This document shows positions 15,858 to 25,093 of a stretch of 35,784 nucleotides of DNA, piece after piece. How positions within the stretch are numbered: position 1 is the stretch's first letter; every line of letters starts with the position of its first letter. Source of the stretch: Bacillota bacterium. Lineage in GTDB: Bacteria > Bacillota > Clostridia > Christensenellales > CAG-138. Where the stretch lies: assembly GCA_023390655.1 (NCBI GenBank), contig JAEWCL010000013.1, positions 1-35,784 on the forward strand. The letters run 5' to 3'. The translations under genes and the position numbers were made by a program. The notes under the pieces were generated by a model. It ran no database searches. It was not told the origin of the DNA and worked only from the letters and a program-made list of their open reading frames with translations.

Positions 15858-18068
15858 TCAAACTTTATCAGGCAGTTTGGTGTATAAAAATTTCAATTCC
15901 GGGTCATCCGGCGTGATGGATGTTAGCCCATCCAGCAATGTCTTTGCCTGTGCCCATTCCTGCGACTGTAGTAATAAGAGAATATTGTTCTTCACATTGC
16001 GGGACAATAGGCGCATTTCATCCATAGGGGAAAGGGGAACCTGGGTTCGCTGCGCTTCAATATTCTTTGCCATATAACGGGCAAGCTCTTCTAAACTCTC
16101 CTGAAAAGAAAGCGCTTGTCTGATCGACCGCACTTCCATCTCCGGTCGTCCCTCTTGTTTATATTTGAGAGCCTGTGTCAGGAAATAGGCTGCTCTTGCA
16201 CTTCTTCCGAGATACCTGCATCGTTCAGCTGAAAAATAGTCCGACGGGCTGAGCAGGCGGTAATAGGCTGCGTTGGTTTTTACATATTGGGCAAACGCGG
16301 CATCAAAGGCGGCTGCTTCTGGCGAGCCTTTGATCAGGTCCATTAACGAATCAAACTGAATGTTTGCTTTCAGAAACAGTATCTCCGGCGAATCAGGAGT
16401 CCAGAATTGCTGAAGGAAGGTCACGAGCGCTTCCCGCTCTGAGCGGGGAAATTTCTGAAGCAATAGGATCCCGGTTGCTTCCCATGCCTCTATGAAAAGT
16501 TTGCCTACCAGCGGCTTTGGGCTTACCTTGTTGCGGTAGCAGAAGGTTAATAGAGCATCTGTCGGTGTGCTCCCGTTCTCCAATGCAATGTATTCCTTCA
16601 CCAGAGCGGGGAGCTCCTGCATACGATTTTCCCGCTCGGCCAGCAGCAGCTTCTGCATGGTGATACGGGGGTGATTGAGCGGAAGTTGGGAAAGTACCCG
16701 GATGCCATCCCATATTTTATCTGCATCGCTCATTTTGTATTTCGAGAGTGATTCCTCAGAGATGCGCAGAAAATCGGATAGTATTTTGGATGATCTTTGC
16801 AGGCTGGGGTGCAGTTCCTTGCAAAGCATATTTAGTTTGCCCGACGCAAGCGCTGTCTCCACAGCCGGAGCCATACAAGCGGATAAAAATATATCGGCCT
16901 TCTCGCCATTTAAGCAATACCGATGAATGTAGCTCATCGCTTTATCCCAACGAACAAGTGACTTGCACAACTGCATGGCGCGGTGCAGCATATAAATCCT
17001 CTGATCATCGCTGATGCCTGCTTTTAGAGACATTACCAATTGATCGAGGAGTTTGTCAGGGTTTCGATCGAGAATGTCAACGTTCGTGAAATAAGCGTCC
17101 GCATACGCAAGATACTTTTCCTCTGTGACAAGAGGAGAGTCCATGCTTTGCAGGATCAGGCAGATCATCGCTTTAGATAGTTCGGTTACATGGGGATGGT
17201 TGAGGAAAATCTCCACCGCATCCAGCATTGTCCCGATTTCGTTAAGCTGATAGAGCATTTTAATATAGTTAACGACAATCTGCCCCATATAGGCTGTGGT
17301 GCTCTCTAGACCAAATTCCAGTGCCCGCTCGCAAAGCTCCCGGGCTTTTTGATGCTCCCGGATGGCAATGTACTCCTGGCAGAGCTGCAGGATATTCCTT
17401 ATATCCCGAGGATTTTCGTCCAGCATCTCCAAAAGGGGAGGGATGTTGCGCTTGCTGTGGGCAATGTACTCTGCGTTAGAGTCATATACATATCCATAAT
17501 GATGCACAAAACAATCCAATTGCTTGACAGGAGCAAAGTGCTCCAGATATTCATGCATTTTATTTTTGAAAATCACATGGGCGTTTCTGCGCGCCATGCG
17601 GCACACCATGCCGTCGGAATAAGTGCTTCCTGTGCGGTCATCGTAATTTCTTTGATCGTATAGGCAACTGTTATATGAACCGTCATCGCGTTTTAAAAAC
17701 TCGATAATAGGGGTCACATCCTCAAACCACTCATCGTCGTCCAAATACAAAAACCATTCGCCCCTGGCCAGCTTCAACCCTGCGTTTCTGGCTGCGGAAA
17801 AGTCATTGCACCAGTGAAAACGCACAATCTGATCGGTGTATTCCCGCGCAACCGTCAAAGAACCGTCGGAGTTTTCCTCGCCAACGGTATCCACAACAAT
17901 TAGCTCGCTATTGAGCTGTTCCAGCAAGGGCTTGATAGAATTCAGACACTTGCGGATAGTATCAATGCGGTTGGAAACCAAGAGGGAAATGGTGAGTTTG
18001 ATTGGGCTTTTGATAAAGGTGACAGGGGGGATTTTCCCTTCCCGGAAACCGTACATACGTGCTTTCAT
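15858..18068 (-). CDS. Family 2 glycosyltransferase with long helical C-terminal region
   Basis: The 736-residue protein starts with a GT-A type glycosyltransferase family 2 domain (about residues 24-230). LTISLLVSNRIDTIRKCLNSI begins the nucleotide-binding fold, ARNAGLKLARGEWFLYLDDDEWF carries the DxD-type metal motif (109-115), and KNKMHEYLEH follows. The remaining 500 residues are predicted helical and look like degenerate TPR repeats, as in glycosyltransferases that modify proteins or build surface glycans. No signal peptide or membrane segment is seen. It is the last gene of the minus-strand locus, 22 bases after the preceding glycosyltransferase. The acceptor is unknown. Confidence 0.85.
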   Translation of the reverse strand: MKARMYGFREGKIPPVTFIKSPIKLTISLLVSNRIDTIRKCLNSIKPLLEQLNSELIVVDTVGEENSDGSLTVAREYTDQIVRFHWCNDFSAARNAGLKLARGEWFLYLDDDEWFEDVTPIIEFLKRDDGSYNSCLYDQRNYDDRTGSTYSDGMVCRMARRNAHVIFKNKMHEYLEHFAPVKQLDCFVHHYGYVYDSNAEYIAHSKRNIPPLLEMLDENPRDIRNILQLCQEYIAIREHQKARELCERALEFGLESTTAYMGQIVVNYIKMLYQLNEIGTMLDAVEIFLNHPHVTELSKAMICLILQSMDSPLVTEEKYLAYADAYFTNVDILDRNPDKLLDQLVMSLKAGISDDQRIYMLHRAMQLCKSLVRWDKAMSYIHRYCLNGEKADIFLSACMAPAVETALASGKLNMLCKELHPSLQRSSKILSDFLRISEESLSKYKMSDADKIWDGIRVLSQLPLNHPRITMQKLLLAERENRMQELPALVKEYIALENGSTPTDALLTFCYRNKVSPKPLVGKLFIEAWEATGILLLQKFPRSEREALVTFLQQFWTPDSPEILFLKANIQFDSLMDLIKGSPEAAAFDAAFAQYVKTNAAYYRLLSPSDYFSAERCRYLGRSARAAYFLTQALKYKQEGRPEMEVRSIRQALSFQESLEELARYMAKNIEAQRTQVPLSPMDEMRLLSRNVKNNILLLLQSQEWAQAKTLLDGLTSITPDDPELKFLYTKLPDKV

Positions 18069-18090
18069 AACGTTCTCCTGTTTTCTATAT

Positions 18091-19332
18091 TCAAAATGAC
18101 TGCTGCAATTCCATTACATCAGGGTCGTTCGGAATAAGCTCCACAAGCTCATTAAGACTGCCCCTGGCTTCATCCATCCGGCTTTGCTCAAAGAAAAGGC
18201 GTACACGCAGCTTCTTGAAAAACAGCCAAGCATCCGCATTTTCGACTGCGGCGGACAACAGTTCGCCTGCGCTGCAGTAGCCATCAACCAGCTTGCCCGG
18301 GACCTCGTCCAACGCAAGCAGCCAGTCTGCCACCGTCGAAAACAACTCCTTCCGCTGCGAAGACATCCTGGTGACGGAACCGATGCCTAAGCCGAAATGA
18401 TCTTTTGCCATAAGTTGCCCGGTATACTCGTGGGTAATTATATCGGTGACGCCCACGATCTTTTCCTGCGCCGAAATTTGGGCGTTCAGGAGGACATTCA
18501 ACGTGTCCTTGAGCGCATTCATGTAAACACAGAATAGAAAATCTTCGTTTTGGGGGCTGACAGTCCCACATTTTTCGATAAGAAAATTGTGTGCAGCTTC
18601 ATGCAGGATGCGGTCGGAAACAATCCGTCTCTTGTCAAACAGCTTGTAGGAAACACTTTGCGAAGATACGTAGTATTTATATAACGATTCGGCAAATACG
18701 CCCACGCGAGCGGCCTGACGAAGGGTTTTCAAGACAAACATTGTATCCCAACCGTATGAAACGCCCTTAAACGATTCTCGCGATAAGTCGCAGCGCTTGA
18801 TGATCGGAAGCCGGAAGAGTTTCCCCCAGATGGTGCGAAAAAATTGGTGATAATATGCAAAATACTCGGCAAACCTGTCGCCTTCTAAAATGAATTCCTG
18901 TGAAAGGCACCTAACTCCAGCCAGTCTCCCAGTCTTTGCATCAACAAAATCCGAGCCGCAGGCGGCGATGTCGAGATGTTTTTCACTCATAAAAGCAATC
19001 ATTTTTTCAAGAAAATCAAGCTTGTATTCATCATCGGCATCCAGCGTACAGACAACGTAAGCATCGGGATAAGTTTCCGCGCAATGAACAAAAAACCAGC
19101 GAACCTCATAGCCGTCAGGGATGTTATTTACATCATTGTGAAGCACCTTGATACGGTCATCGCGTTTCGCATATTCGGATATGATGTCCAGCGTCCCATC
19201 CGTCGAGCCGTTGTCCAGCACATAGTAAATCAAATTCCCATAGCTTTGGTTCAATATACTATCCATCGCCTTACGAATGGTTTTTTCGGCATTGTAGGCC
19301 TGTGTATATACGATAATCCCATCAATGGTCAT
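18091..19332 (-). CDS. Family 2 glycosyltransferase
   Basis: This is a 413-residue GT-A glycosyltransferase. The N-terminus IIVYTQAYNAEKTIRKAMDS, the VLDNGSTDGT strand-loop and the metal motif DADDEY (98-103) are typical of family 2. It shares the unusual opening (I/V)VYTQAYNAE and DADDEY with the neighbour at 19518-20561, so the two are paralogues. The C-terminal part (about 270-413) is helical. The ATG at 19332 overlaps the stop of a broken small gene by ATGA. Donor sugar and acceptor cannot be told from sequence. Confidence 0.88.
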   Translation of the reverse strand: MTIDGIIVYTQAYNAEKTIRKAMDSILNQSYGNLIYYVLDNGSTDGTLDIISEYAKRDDRIKVLHNDVNNIPDGYEVRWFFVHCAETYPDAYVVCTLDADDEYKLDFLEKMIAFMSEKHLDIAACGSDFVDAKTGRLAGVRCLSQEFILEGDRFAEYFAYYHQFFRTIWGKLFRLPIIKRCDLSRESFKGVSYGWDTMFVLKTLRQAARVGVFAESLYKYYVSSQSVSYKLFDKRRIVSDRILHEAAHNFLIEKCGTVSPQNEDFLFCVYMNALKDTLNVLLNAQISAQEKIVGVTDIITHEYTGQLMAKDHFGLGIGSVTRMSSQRKELFSTVADWLLALDEVPGKLVDGYCSAGELLSAAVENADAWLFFKKLRVRLFFEQSRMDEARGSLNELVELIPNDPDVMELQQSF

Positions 19333-19516
19333 AGTTGTATCCTTTCCAACTCCTCCTGTGTAAAGGTATCAATCGCTTCGGAAGGCAACCTGGTCGACAC
19401 ATCTCTTTCTTTAAACTTCTTTTCATACAGGCGATTGCCTTCGCCGTATCGATGATCTTGTCAAGCATTCGCTTTACGGTAAACTTGGTGCCGTATATGA
19501 TTACACTCCTTTTCAT
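19329..19516 (-). pseudogene. Remnant of an unidentified gene with frame break
   Basis: An ATG at 19516 with GGAGG five bases upstream opens a frame reading MKRSVIIYGTKFTVKRMLDK. After about 25 codons the coding-like signal moves to another frame, reading RYGEGNRLYEKKFKERD and then EAIDTFTQEELERIQL, ending in a TGA that overlaps the next gene's ATG (ATGA). The start fits tightly behind the upstream glycosyltransferase and the end is coupled to the downstream one, so this was once a real gene of the operon. The middle was probably deleted with loss of frame. I do not recognise the family. Confidence 0.55.
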
Positions 19517-19517
19517 A

Positions 19518-20561
19518 CTAGCCTCCATTGAGAACGGAAATCAATATCTTGGAAGGCATGCCTCCGGCAGATAGTATTCGTGCCCGAACATGTCTTATAA
19601 ACTCCCCACGCTCCGCCAGATTGCGAAACTGCGGATCACAGCCATTGCGCAGCAACATATTCGTCATTTCTGTGCAAGAAAACATCTCGGTTATATAGCC
19701 CAATTTGCGCACATCCGGCAAATTCGAGGCATCAAGCAAATTCAACAGGTGTTCGCACCAGCCCAAATAAATCGCTGCGATATAGTCCTCGTTCAGTTTG
19801 CCGATCTCGCCGAACTTCCTCAAAAAATGGCGTATAATGTCCGCATGTTCCTGCAACACGGGAATATGCTCCCCACGAAACGTCCCGGTATATGAATCGG
19901 AAAACCGATAATATCGGAACAATGTCTCGGCCAAGACTCCTATCCGGTCGGAGAGTGAAATAATTCCCAGAGTATCCTCAAAATCGACCAGCGAGCTGCG
20001 GCGGAGCCCCATTTCAGCTGCGCCAAACCATTCCTTAAGCAACCGAAGCTTATAAATCTTCCCCCATCGTTCGATGTAAAAGCGACGGTAGCTTATAAAC
20101 TGGTCGGCAAACTCTCTTCTCTGGACAACAAAATCCTGATCTACTCTTCGGTTACTAATAACACCGCCTGTCGCATTGTCAACAAGATCAATGCCGCACG
20201 CGGCAATATCGAGATTATTTGCTTTCATGAATAAAAATGTCTTCTCAAAAAAGCCGGGCAGATACTCGTCGTCGGCATCCAGATGAACAAACCAACCGGC
20301 CTCTGTGCACCGACGAAGCGCCGACATCACTAGGGCAGTGCCCGACGGAATATTCATGCCCAGATGAATCGGATAAATCCATGGGCATTCTTCCGCGAAT
20401 TTATTTATGATCGCGCCTGTACTGTCGGTTGATCCGTTATTAATCAGGAGATACATGGGCTTTAGCCCGCAAAAATTCTGTGCAAGAATACTTTTGACAG
20501 CGCGCGCAATAGTATTTTCGGCATTGTAAGCCTGCGTGTAAATTACAACCTGAGACATCAT
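19518..20561 (-). CDS. Family 2 glycosyltransferase
   Basis: This is a 347-residue GT-A glycosyltransferase with VVIYTQAYNAENTIARAVKS at the N-terminus, NNGSTDSTG and the metal motif DADDEY (95-100). It is a paralogue of the 413-residue neighbour. Two adjacent ATG codons (20561, 20558) could start it. The ribosome site is weak, and the start lies four bases after the radical SAM gene stop, so translation is probably coupled. No membrane segment or signal peptide is visible. Confidence 0.88.
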   Translation of the reverse strand: MMSQVVIYTQAYNAENTIARAVKSILAQNFCGLKPMYLLINNGSTDSTGAIINKFAEECPWIYPIHLGMNIPSGTALVMSALRRCTEAGWFVHLDADDEYLPGFFEKTFLFMKANNLDIAACGIDLVDNATGGVISNRRVDQDFVVQRREFADQFISYRRFYIERWGKIYKLRLLKEWFGAAEMGLRRSSLVDFEDTLGIISLSDRIGVLAETLFRYYRFSDSYTGTFRGEHIPVLQEHADIIRHFLRKFGEIGKLNEDYIAAIYLGWCEHLLNLLDASNLPDVRKLGYITEMFSCTEMTNMLLRNGCDPQFRNLAERGEFIRHVRARILSAGGMPSKILISVLNGG

Positions 20562-20565
20562 ACGC

Positions 20566-21378
20566 TTACCACGTGAGCTGCTGCGCAGCCGGGAATCGCT
20601 TGGAAAGATCGCTTGTACCCTGGTCTCCTGAACAATAGTCGCAGGCGGCCAGATAACGGCGGTGTTCTATGGCGCGGAACTTAGCACGCTTTTCTTCTAC
20701 TGTTTGGGCGGCGAGCAGATCGACATAATCATTGGGATCATCGGGGATTAGCCCAAGCTCCGTACCCCTCTGTGAACGGGAGCACCAGTGAACTTTGCCA
20801 TCCCGAGTGCGCCAGTTGCCGTGCATGTCCCGCGTGGTTGCGCAATTTTTATAAATACGCTCCAATTCCGATTCGGTTCTGTTTTGATATTTCCATTCGC
20901 CGAAGTCAACCCACCCATTAAACGACTGCTGACCGCCGTAATATGTTTCAATTTTTAGTGTCGTGCCACTCTCCCGAAGCACGGACAGGATATCCTGCTC
21001 CCTTTCGGGATTGATGCCATAACGTGAAACCTGAATTACAATTTTATCGCGGTAACGGTTGAGCATCTTAAGCAGCCTCTGAGACGGCATAATCGTGCAG
21101 TTGGTAAAGAGCATCAGCCTACCGAAGCTGGCGTCATAGTCCATACACACCTCCACCAAATTCGGGAGTTCCGGGTGCAAAAACGGCTCACCTCCGCCGG
21201 TGAGGTGCAGGGTATCAACGGAACCCACAACCTCAAAAAATGACGCTAGAATACGCCGCATTTGTTCGGCCGTGATATCCGGAAATGGCTTGTTTTGCGG
21301 AATATATTCGCAACACAGCTTGCACCTGAGGTTGCAGCGCGTTGTGATGATGATGGAAAATTTCCCAAGTTTGAACAT
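20566..21378 (-). CDS. Radical SAM protein with four extra C-terminal cysteines
   Basis: The 270-residue protein has the radical SAM motif CNLRCKLC (C15, C19, C22), the GGGEP motif (61-65) and a C-terminal cysteine set C179, C199, C246, C249 that could hold an auxiliary Fe-S cluster, as in SPASM/twitch proteins. It shares NGWVD (154-158), a WC/FC segment followed by LGL, ACxxC and a final PAxQL with the next radical SAM gene, so the two are paralogues. Its substrate is unknown. Its position among glycosyltransferases suggests modification of a sugar, a lipid-linked intermediate or a glycosylated peptide (inference). Confidence 0.85.
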   Translation of the reverse strand: MFKLGKFSIIITTRCNLRCKLCCEYIPQNKPFPDITAEQMRRILASFFEVVGSVDTLHLTGGGEPFLHPELPNLVEVCMDYDASFGRLMLFTNCTIMPSQRLLKMLNRYRDKIVIQVSRYGINPEREQDILSVLRESGTTLKIETYYGGQQSFNGWVDFGEWKYQNRTESELERIYKNCATTRDMHGNWRTRDGKVHWCSRSQRGTELGLIPDDPNDYVDLLAAQTVEEKRAKFRAIEHRRYLAACDYCSGDQGTSDLSKRFPAAQQLTW

Positions 21379-21401
21379 AAGAATGCCTCTGTTATGATTT
21401 T

Positions 21402-22265
21402 TTAGAGTGTCTCCCTGTACTTTTTCGAAAATTGTATGCGTACGGCTTCCCCGCCCGTCAATTGGACTGCAGGCTTATAACGTGCGCTGTCATCGTGGAT
21501 GCCATTGCAAAACCGGCAGGCTGAGAGAGCCTTTTTAAAGGAAATTTGACCAATTTGCAACCTGATTTCTTCAAGGGAACGTTTTTCGTCAAGGAAGTTC
21601 ACAACCTCGTCTCCAGCCACGGCAAGCCCCAACTCGTTATATACCCGGGATGCGGGGCAAAAGTATATCAGCCCGCCAATGATCTCCATGACACCTTTGA
21701 GCTTTTGTGCCCACGCACACTTTGCAAACATGGAAATTGCCCCTTGCTCATCGTGTTTTGGTCCATATTCTCCGTATAAATCAACCCACCCGTTGCAATA
21801 GGGATTATCGTCGTAGTCGCGCAATTCGTAACGAATCCCCTCGCGCTCCAGAAGCGCACACATCTCATGGGCCTTAGGGGATAAGCTGCCGTAATCATCG
21901 ATGATAAAGCGGATTTTGTCTCCAAACAGCTTCGCCGCGTTAAGAACCTCCTGATCGGGCAGAATTGTTCCATTCGTGATGACGGGCGCTTCCACTCCAA
22001 TCTGCCCAACATAGTGGGAGAGATGTTCAAGAATGGCCGCCAGGTCCTTTCTAAGGAATGTCTCGCCGCCCTCCAACGAAAAATAATGAATGGTACTCGA
22101 TATCTGAAAAAGCCTATCGATTTCGTGCTTAATAAACTCCAGGCTGGGGTAATATTTGTGCTCATAATAGGGCGCCTGTACACAGCAATGTTTGCATTTA
22201 AGATTGCAGCCCAGCAGCAAAATCAAAGAAATTCGCTCGAGCTTAAAATCGTTCATGGTCTTCAT
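21402..22265 (-). CDS. Radical SAM protein, paralogue of the neighbour
   Basis: The start is set at 22265 (MKTMNDFKLERISL), where GGGAGG lies eight bases upstream; the open frame extends 38 codons further but enters the previous gene. The 287-residue product has CNLKCKHC (C20, C24, C27), the SAM-binding LEGGETF, and the C-terminal cysteines C183, C203, C250 and C253. These have the same order and nearly the same spacing as in the radical SAM gene at 20566-21378. NGWVD (158-162) is also shared. The two proteins probably act on related substrates or as a pair. No family name can be assigned with confidence. Confidence 0.85.
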   Translation of the reverse strand: MKTMNDFKLERISLILLLGCNLKCKHCCVQAPYYEHKYYPSLEFIKHEIDRLFQISSTIHYFSLEGGETFLRKDLAAILEHLSHYVGQIGVEAPVITNGTILPDQEVLNAAKLFGDKIRFIIDDYGSLSPKAHEMCALLEREGIRYELRDYDDNPYCNGWVDLYGEYGPKHDEQGAISMFAKCAWAQKLKGVMEIIGGLIYFCPASRVYNELGLAVAGDEVVNFLDEKRSLEEIRLQIGQISFKKALSACRFCNGIHDDSARYKPAVQLTGGEAVRIQFSKKYRETL

Positions 22266-22305
22266 AAAATAGCCTCCCGGACTTTGCTTATTCTTCAGCG
22301 ATGAA

Positions 22306-23271
22306 CTACTCTGCAGGCTTATATTGGGGAACAGAATTGTGTAAATATTGGAAACTTGCGCAGGACGAATGTGGAACAAACAAACTCATCCATTCCCTCT
22401 CGAAATCCCAAATATACGGGCAACCCCAAAACTCCTCGCGGTGTTCGCTCAGCTCCCGTTTCATCACCGCGAGTTGGCGCTCACACTCCACAGGCTTCAG
22501 CCTGCTGATCTTTTCAACCATTGAAATCATAAACGACCATTCAAAATACCGCCACGCTGCTGCATTGTTCGGAAAATGGACACAGAGCCAGTCCGTCCGC
22601 TCTCTGTAGACCCGCAGGTATTCATCAAGCGTCTCGAAGTCCAGCAGGCTGTGATTCGTCGTCCATGCGGAGTTGTTCCTTTCATGCCGGTAAAAGGTGT
22701 ACTTCGGCAAGCCGTGGTATGCCACCTTGCTGGCCTTGCCGAGGATTTTTGGCATCAGCTCTATATCGTCATACTTCGATGTTTCGGAGAAGCGGATTCC
22801 CGCAAACAGCGAGCGCTTTATGAGCTTTGTGGGAAATTGAACATTGTACTTTTTTCGCCACAGGAGTTCTGTCAAAGCCTCCTCGGCGGTCATGACGCTC
22901 TTCTCGTCAAATACTTTATCGGCGGCACCGCAAATGGACACATCCGCATTGTGCTCGGTTGCGAGATCCAGCAAGAACTCCAAAAAGTCCGGCTCGCAAA
23001 AATCATCGTCGTCAACAAAGGCGATATAGTCGCCAACGGCTGCATCCAGTCCCGCGTTGCGCCCGGAGCCGATATTGCCGCGTTCCCGATGAATCACGCG
23101 GATACGGGAATCCTTTGCCGCGTATTGGTCGGCGATCTCGCCGCTGCGGTCAGTGGAGCCGTTGTTTACGATTATAAACTTAAAATCGCAGAAGGTCTGG
23201 GCAAGGATGCATGCAATCATGCGCCCCACCAGCGTTTCCCGGTTATAGGTCAGCATGATAACAGAAATCAT
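22306..23271 (-). CDS. Family 2 glycosyltransferase
   Basis: This is a GT-A glycosyltransferase with the fold start MISVIMLTYNRETLVGRMIA, VNNGSTDRSG, GSGRNAGLDAAVGDYI and the metal motif FVDDDDF. I set the start at 23271 rather than at the ATG at 23289, because the upstream codons are the tail of a decayed rfbF gene whose stop overlaps this ATG (ATGA). The second, intact rfbF shows the same overlap with a remnant of a second copy of this gene. The product has 321 residues. The C-terminal part is specific and of unknown acceptor. Confidence 0.88.
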   Translation of the reverse strand: MISVIMLTYNRETLVGRMIACILAQTFCDFKFIIVNNGSTDRSGEIADQYAAKDSRIRVIHRERGNIGSGRNAGLDAAVGDYIAFVDDDDFCEPDFLEFLLDLATEHNADVSICGAADKVFDEKSVMTAEEALTELLWRKKYNVQFPTKLIKRSLFAGIRFSETSKYDDIELMPKILGKASKVAYHGLPKYTFYRHERNNSAWTTNHSLLDFETLDEYLRVYRERTDWLCVHFPNNAAAWRYFEWSFMISMVEKISRLKPVECERQLAVMKRELSEHREEFWGCPYIWDFEREWMSLFVPHSSCASFQYLHNSVPQYKPAE

Positions 23272-23416
23272 ATTTCCCACACTCTCCATTTCACTTTACC
23301 GGTTTTCTATAAATAACAGCAGGTGTTATCCCGCTGCGTGTCCATGCATTGCCATTTACCTCTTCCAATCTCTTTGCATATTTATTTTTTCGGCATAAAT
23401 TGCAAAAACTAAAGCC
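23268..23416 (-). pseudogene. Remnant of a second rfbF copy
   Basis: On the minus strand 23268-23353 still encodes WQCMDTQRD, then after one stop KTGKVKWRVWEI and a stop. This aligns with the tail of the intact RfbF (WQCMDTQRD and ETGKAEWKVWKDT). The bases at about 23376-23414 match the region just upstream of the intact rfbF (about 26048-26089), including CGGCATAAAT and AACTAAAGC. The roughly 700 bases between these parts are missing. It is an internal-deletion relic left by a tandem duplication. Confidence 0.75.
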
Positions 23417-23422
23417 CCAAAA

Positions 23423-23428
23423 TAATAC
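23423..23428 (+). promoter_or_regulatory. Possible promoter before the kelch gene
   Basis: TTGCAA at 23400-23405 and TAATAC at 23423-23428 are spaced by 17 bases. They would give a 5' untranslated region of about 115 bases before the kelch gene start. The region is AT-rich and other weak matches exist, so this is only a candidate. Confidence 0.3.
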
Positions 23429-23552
23429 TGCCAGCGTGTCCCAATAACGGGAAAATTATGTATTTTTATAATAATAGATATTACAATGATAGTAACGATG
23501 TATTTATACCCTATTGCAGAAGACATAATTAGGCTAGACGAAAGGAAATCTA

Positions 23553-25016
23553 ATGAAACGCAAACTAAAAATTCTAACGACGCTATTGGCAATACTTGTA
23601 ATAAGTTCATTCTTATCTAATGCAGCTGCAATCGAATTTTCTACATGGACACCAAAATCAAGCATGCTAGAGGCCAACCGTGCCTTTGGATCAGTTTACT
23701 TAAACGGAAAAATATATGTATTTGGTGGCTATATAAATCATGCTGCATCAAATAAAGTTGTAGAATATGATATTGCTTCAGATACTTGGGCTTACAAAAA
23801 CAATATGTCAACTGCCAAAATGTTTCCTAATGTTGCCGAGGTAGACGGGATTGTCTATGTAATGGGAGGACGTAGTGAAGTAGGCACACAAGCCTATAAA
23901 TCAAATGAAGCATATGATCCCACGACGGGCACTTGGTCACCTAAAGCGGATATGCCTGTGGCGCTTCAGGCGTGTGGAGTATCGGTAATAGGCAGAAAAA
24001 TATACATCATAGGCGGATATGCTACTACTGGCGTGGTAAATACAATATATGTATATGACCCGGATTCAGATACTTGGTCAAAGAAAGCCGACATGCCTAC
24101 CGCAAGAGGTAACATCGCCACTGCCGTTTTAAACAATAGTATTTATGCGTTTGGAGGGCAGATACACAATGGTTCAATAACCAATACTGCGAAAGCTGTA
24201 CAAGTGTATGATACGGTAACAGACACTTGGTTATCAAAGAACTCGATGCCTGGTACAGTTGCCAATTCCGGCGCATTTGTATACAATAAAAAAATATATA
24301 TATTAGGTGGCAATACTGCTGTCAACTCAAGTTGGACCACTCAAAGCAGTATACAAGAATATGATCCGGTTAATGATTCTTGGACTGTAGTTGGCACACT
24401 GCCTTCACCAAATCATGTTTTTGGTCTAAGTCTTATTAATAATAGGATTTATATTTATGGGGGTGGTAACTTTGATACTGCTTCTAATATAGAAGAAAAT
24501 TATAATAGTGTGGCAGCATGCAACCTTTCTTCAATAATTATTGCTCCAAACGCCCTTCTCCGGATCACTATGACAACTGGCGAAGAAAAAGAATACGAAA
24601 TGGCGGCAGCTCAAATATCCCACTTTATCGCCTGGTACGGTAGCGGACTCAACAGCAATTCGATTTATACCATAAATAAAAACTATAACTTAGGTACGTT
24701 GGCGAGCCGTAAGGATATTCTTTTATATAATAAAATCGCTTTCTTTGAAGTAATGTCTTACAGCGATAAGGCGCCGATGGCAGGAACTAGTGATACATAC
24801 ACGACTTTGTTGAAAGTCACCATGGCAACGGGAGATATTTTAGAATATGAGGCAACAGATAGTCAGCTGGCCGCATTTACTTCCTGGTACAGCAGCGGAG
24901 GGGCAGACAAGCCGACGTTTACAATAAACAAGACATTTAATCTTGGACCATTTGTAAGTCGGGAGGTTTATCTAGTCTTTAATATGATCTCAGATATTGA
25001 AATAATAGATTATTAA
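23553..25016 (+). CDS. Secreted kelch-repeat protein with duplicated C-terminal module
   Basis: The 487-residue protein begins with a signal peptide (MKRKLKILTTLLAILVISSF, cleavage probably after the Ala run near 26). Six kelch repeats follow, each with an (I/V)Y-x-x-GG core at about residues 54-59, 101-106, 150-155, 197-202, 248-253 and 299-304, predicting a six-bladed beta-propeller. Residues 335-403 and 419-487 are a tandem repeat of a module of about 69 residues (LL(R/K)(I/V)TM.TG at each start, TINK..NLG inside) that I do not recognise. There is no LPXTG motif or C-terminal anchor. The gene is clearly more AT-rich than its neighbours and runs against them, which suggests acquisition by transfer. 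It may bind glycans or surface proteins (inference). Confidence 0.85.
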   Translation: MKRKLKILTTLLAILVISSFLSNAAAIEFSTWTPKSSMLEANRAFGSVYLNGKIYVFGGYINHAASNKVVEYDIASDTWAYKNNMSTAKMFPNVAEVDGIVYVMGGRSEVGTQAYKSNEAYDPTTGTWSPKADMPVALQACGVSVIGRKIYIIGGYATTGVVNTIYVYDPDSDTWSKKADMPTARGNIATAVLNNSIYAFGGQIHNGSITNTAKAVQVYDTVTDTWLSKNSMPGTVANSGAFVYNKKIYILGGNTAVNSSWTTQSSIQEYDPVNDSWTVVGTLPSPNHVFGLSLINNRIYIYGGGNFDTASNIEENYNSVAACNLSSIIIAPNALLRITMTTGEEKEYEMAAAQISHFIAWYGSGLNSNSIYTINKNYNLGTLASRKDILLYNKIAFFEVMSYSDKAPMAGTSDTYTTLLKVTMATGDILEYEATDSQLAAFTSWYSSGGADKPTFTINKTFNLGPFVSREVYLVFNMISDIEIIDY

Positions 25017-25021
25017 TATGT

Positions 25022-25062
25022 AAAGCCGCAGGAATCAGTTTCATACTGACCCTGCGGCTTTT
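25022..25062. terminator. Terminator after the kelch gene
   Basis: AAGCCGCAGG and CCTGCGGCTT form a strong 10-bp stem with a loop of about 18 bases, followed by TTTT on the plus strand. It begins a few bases after the kelch stop codon. The A-rich left flank gives a T run on the minus strand too, so it could stop transcription in both directions. Confidence 0.85.
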
Positions 25063-25093
25063 CACTCTAAAAAACGAGTCTTGCTTTGGCTTC

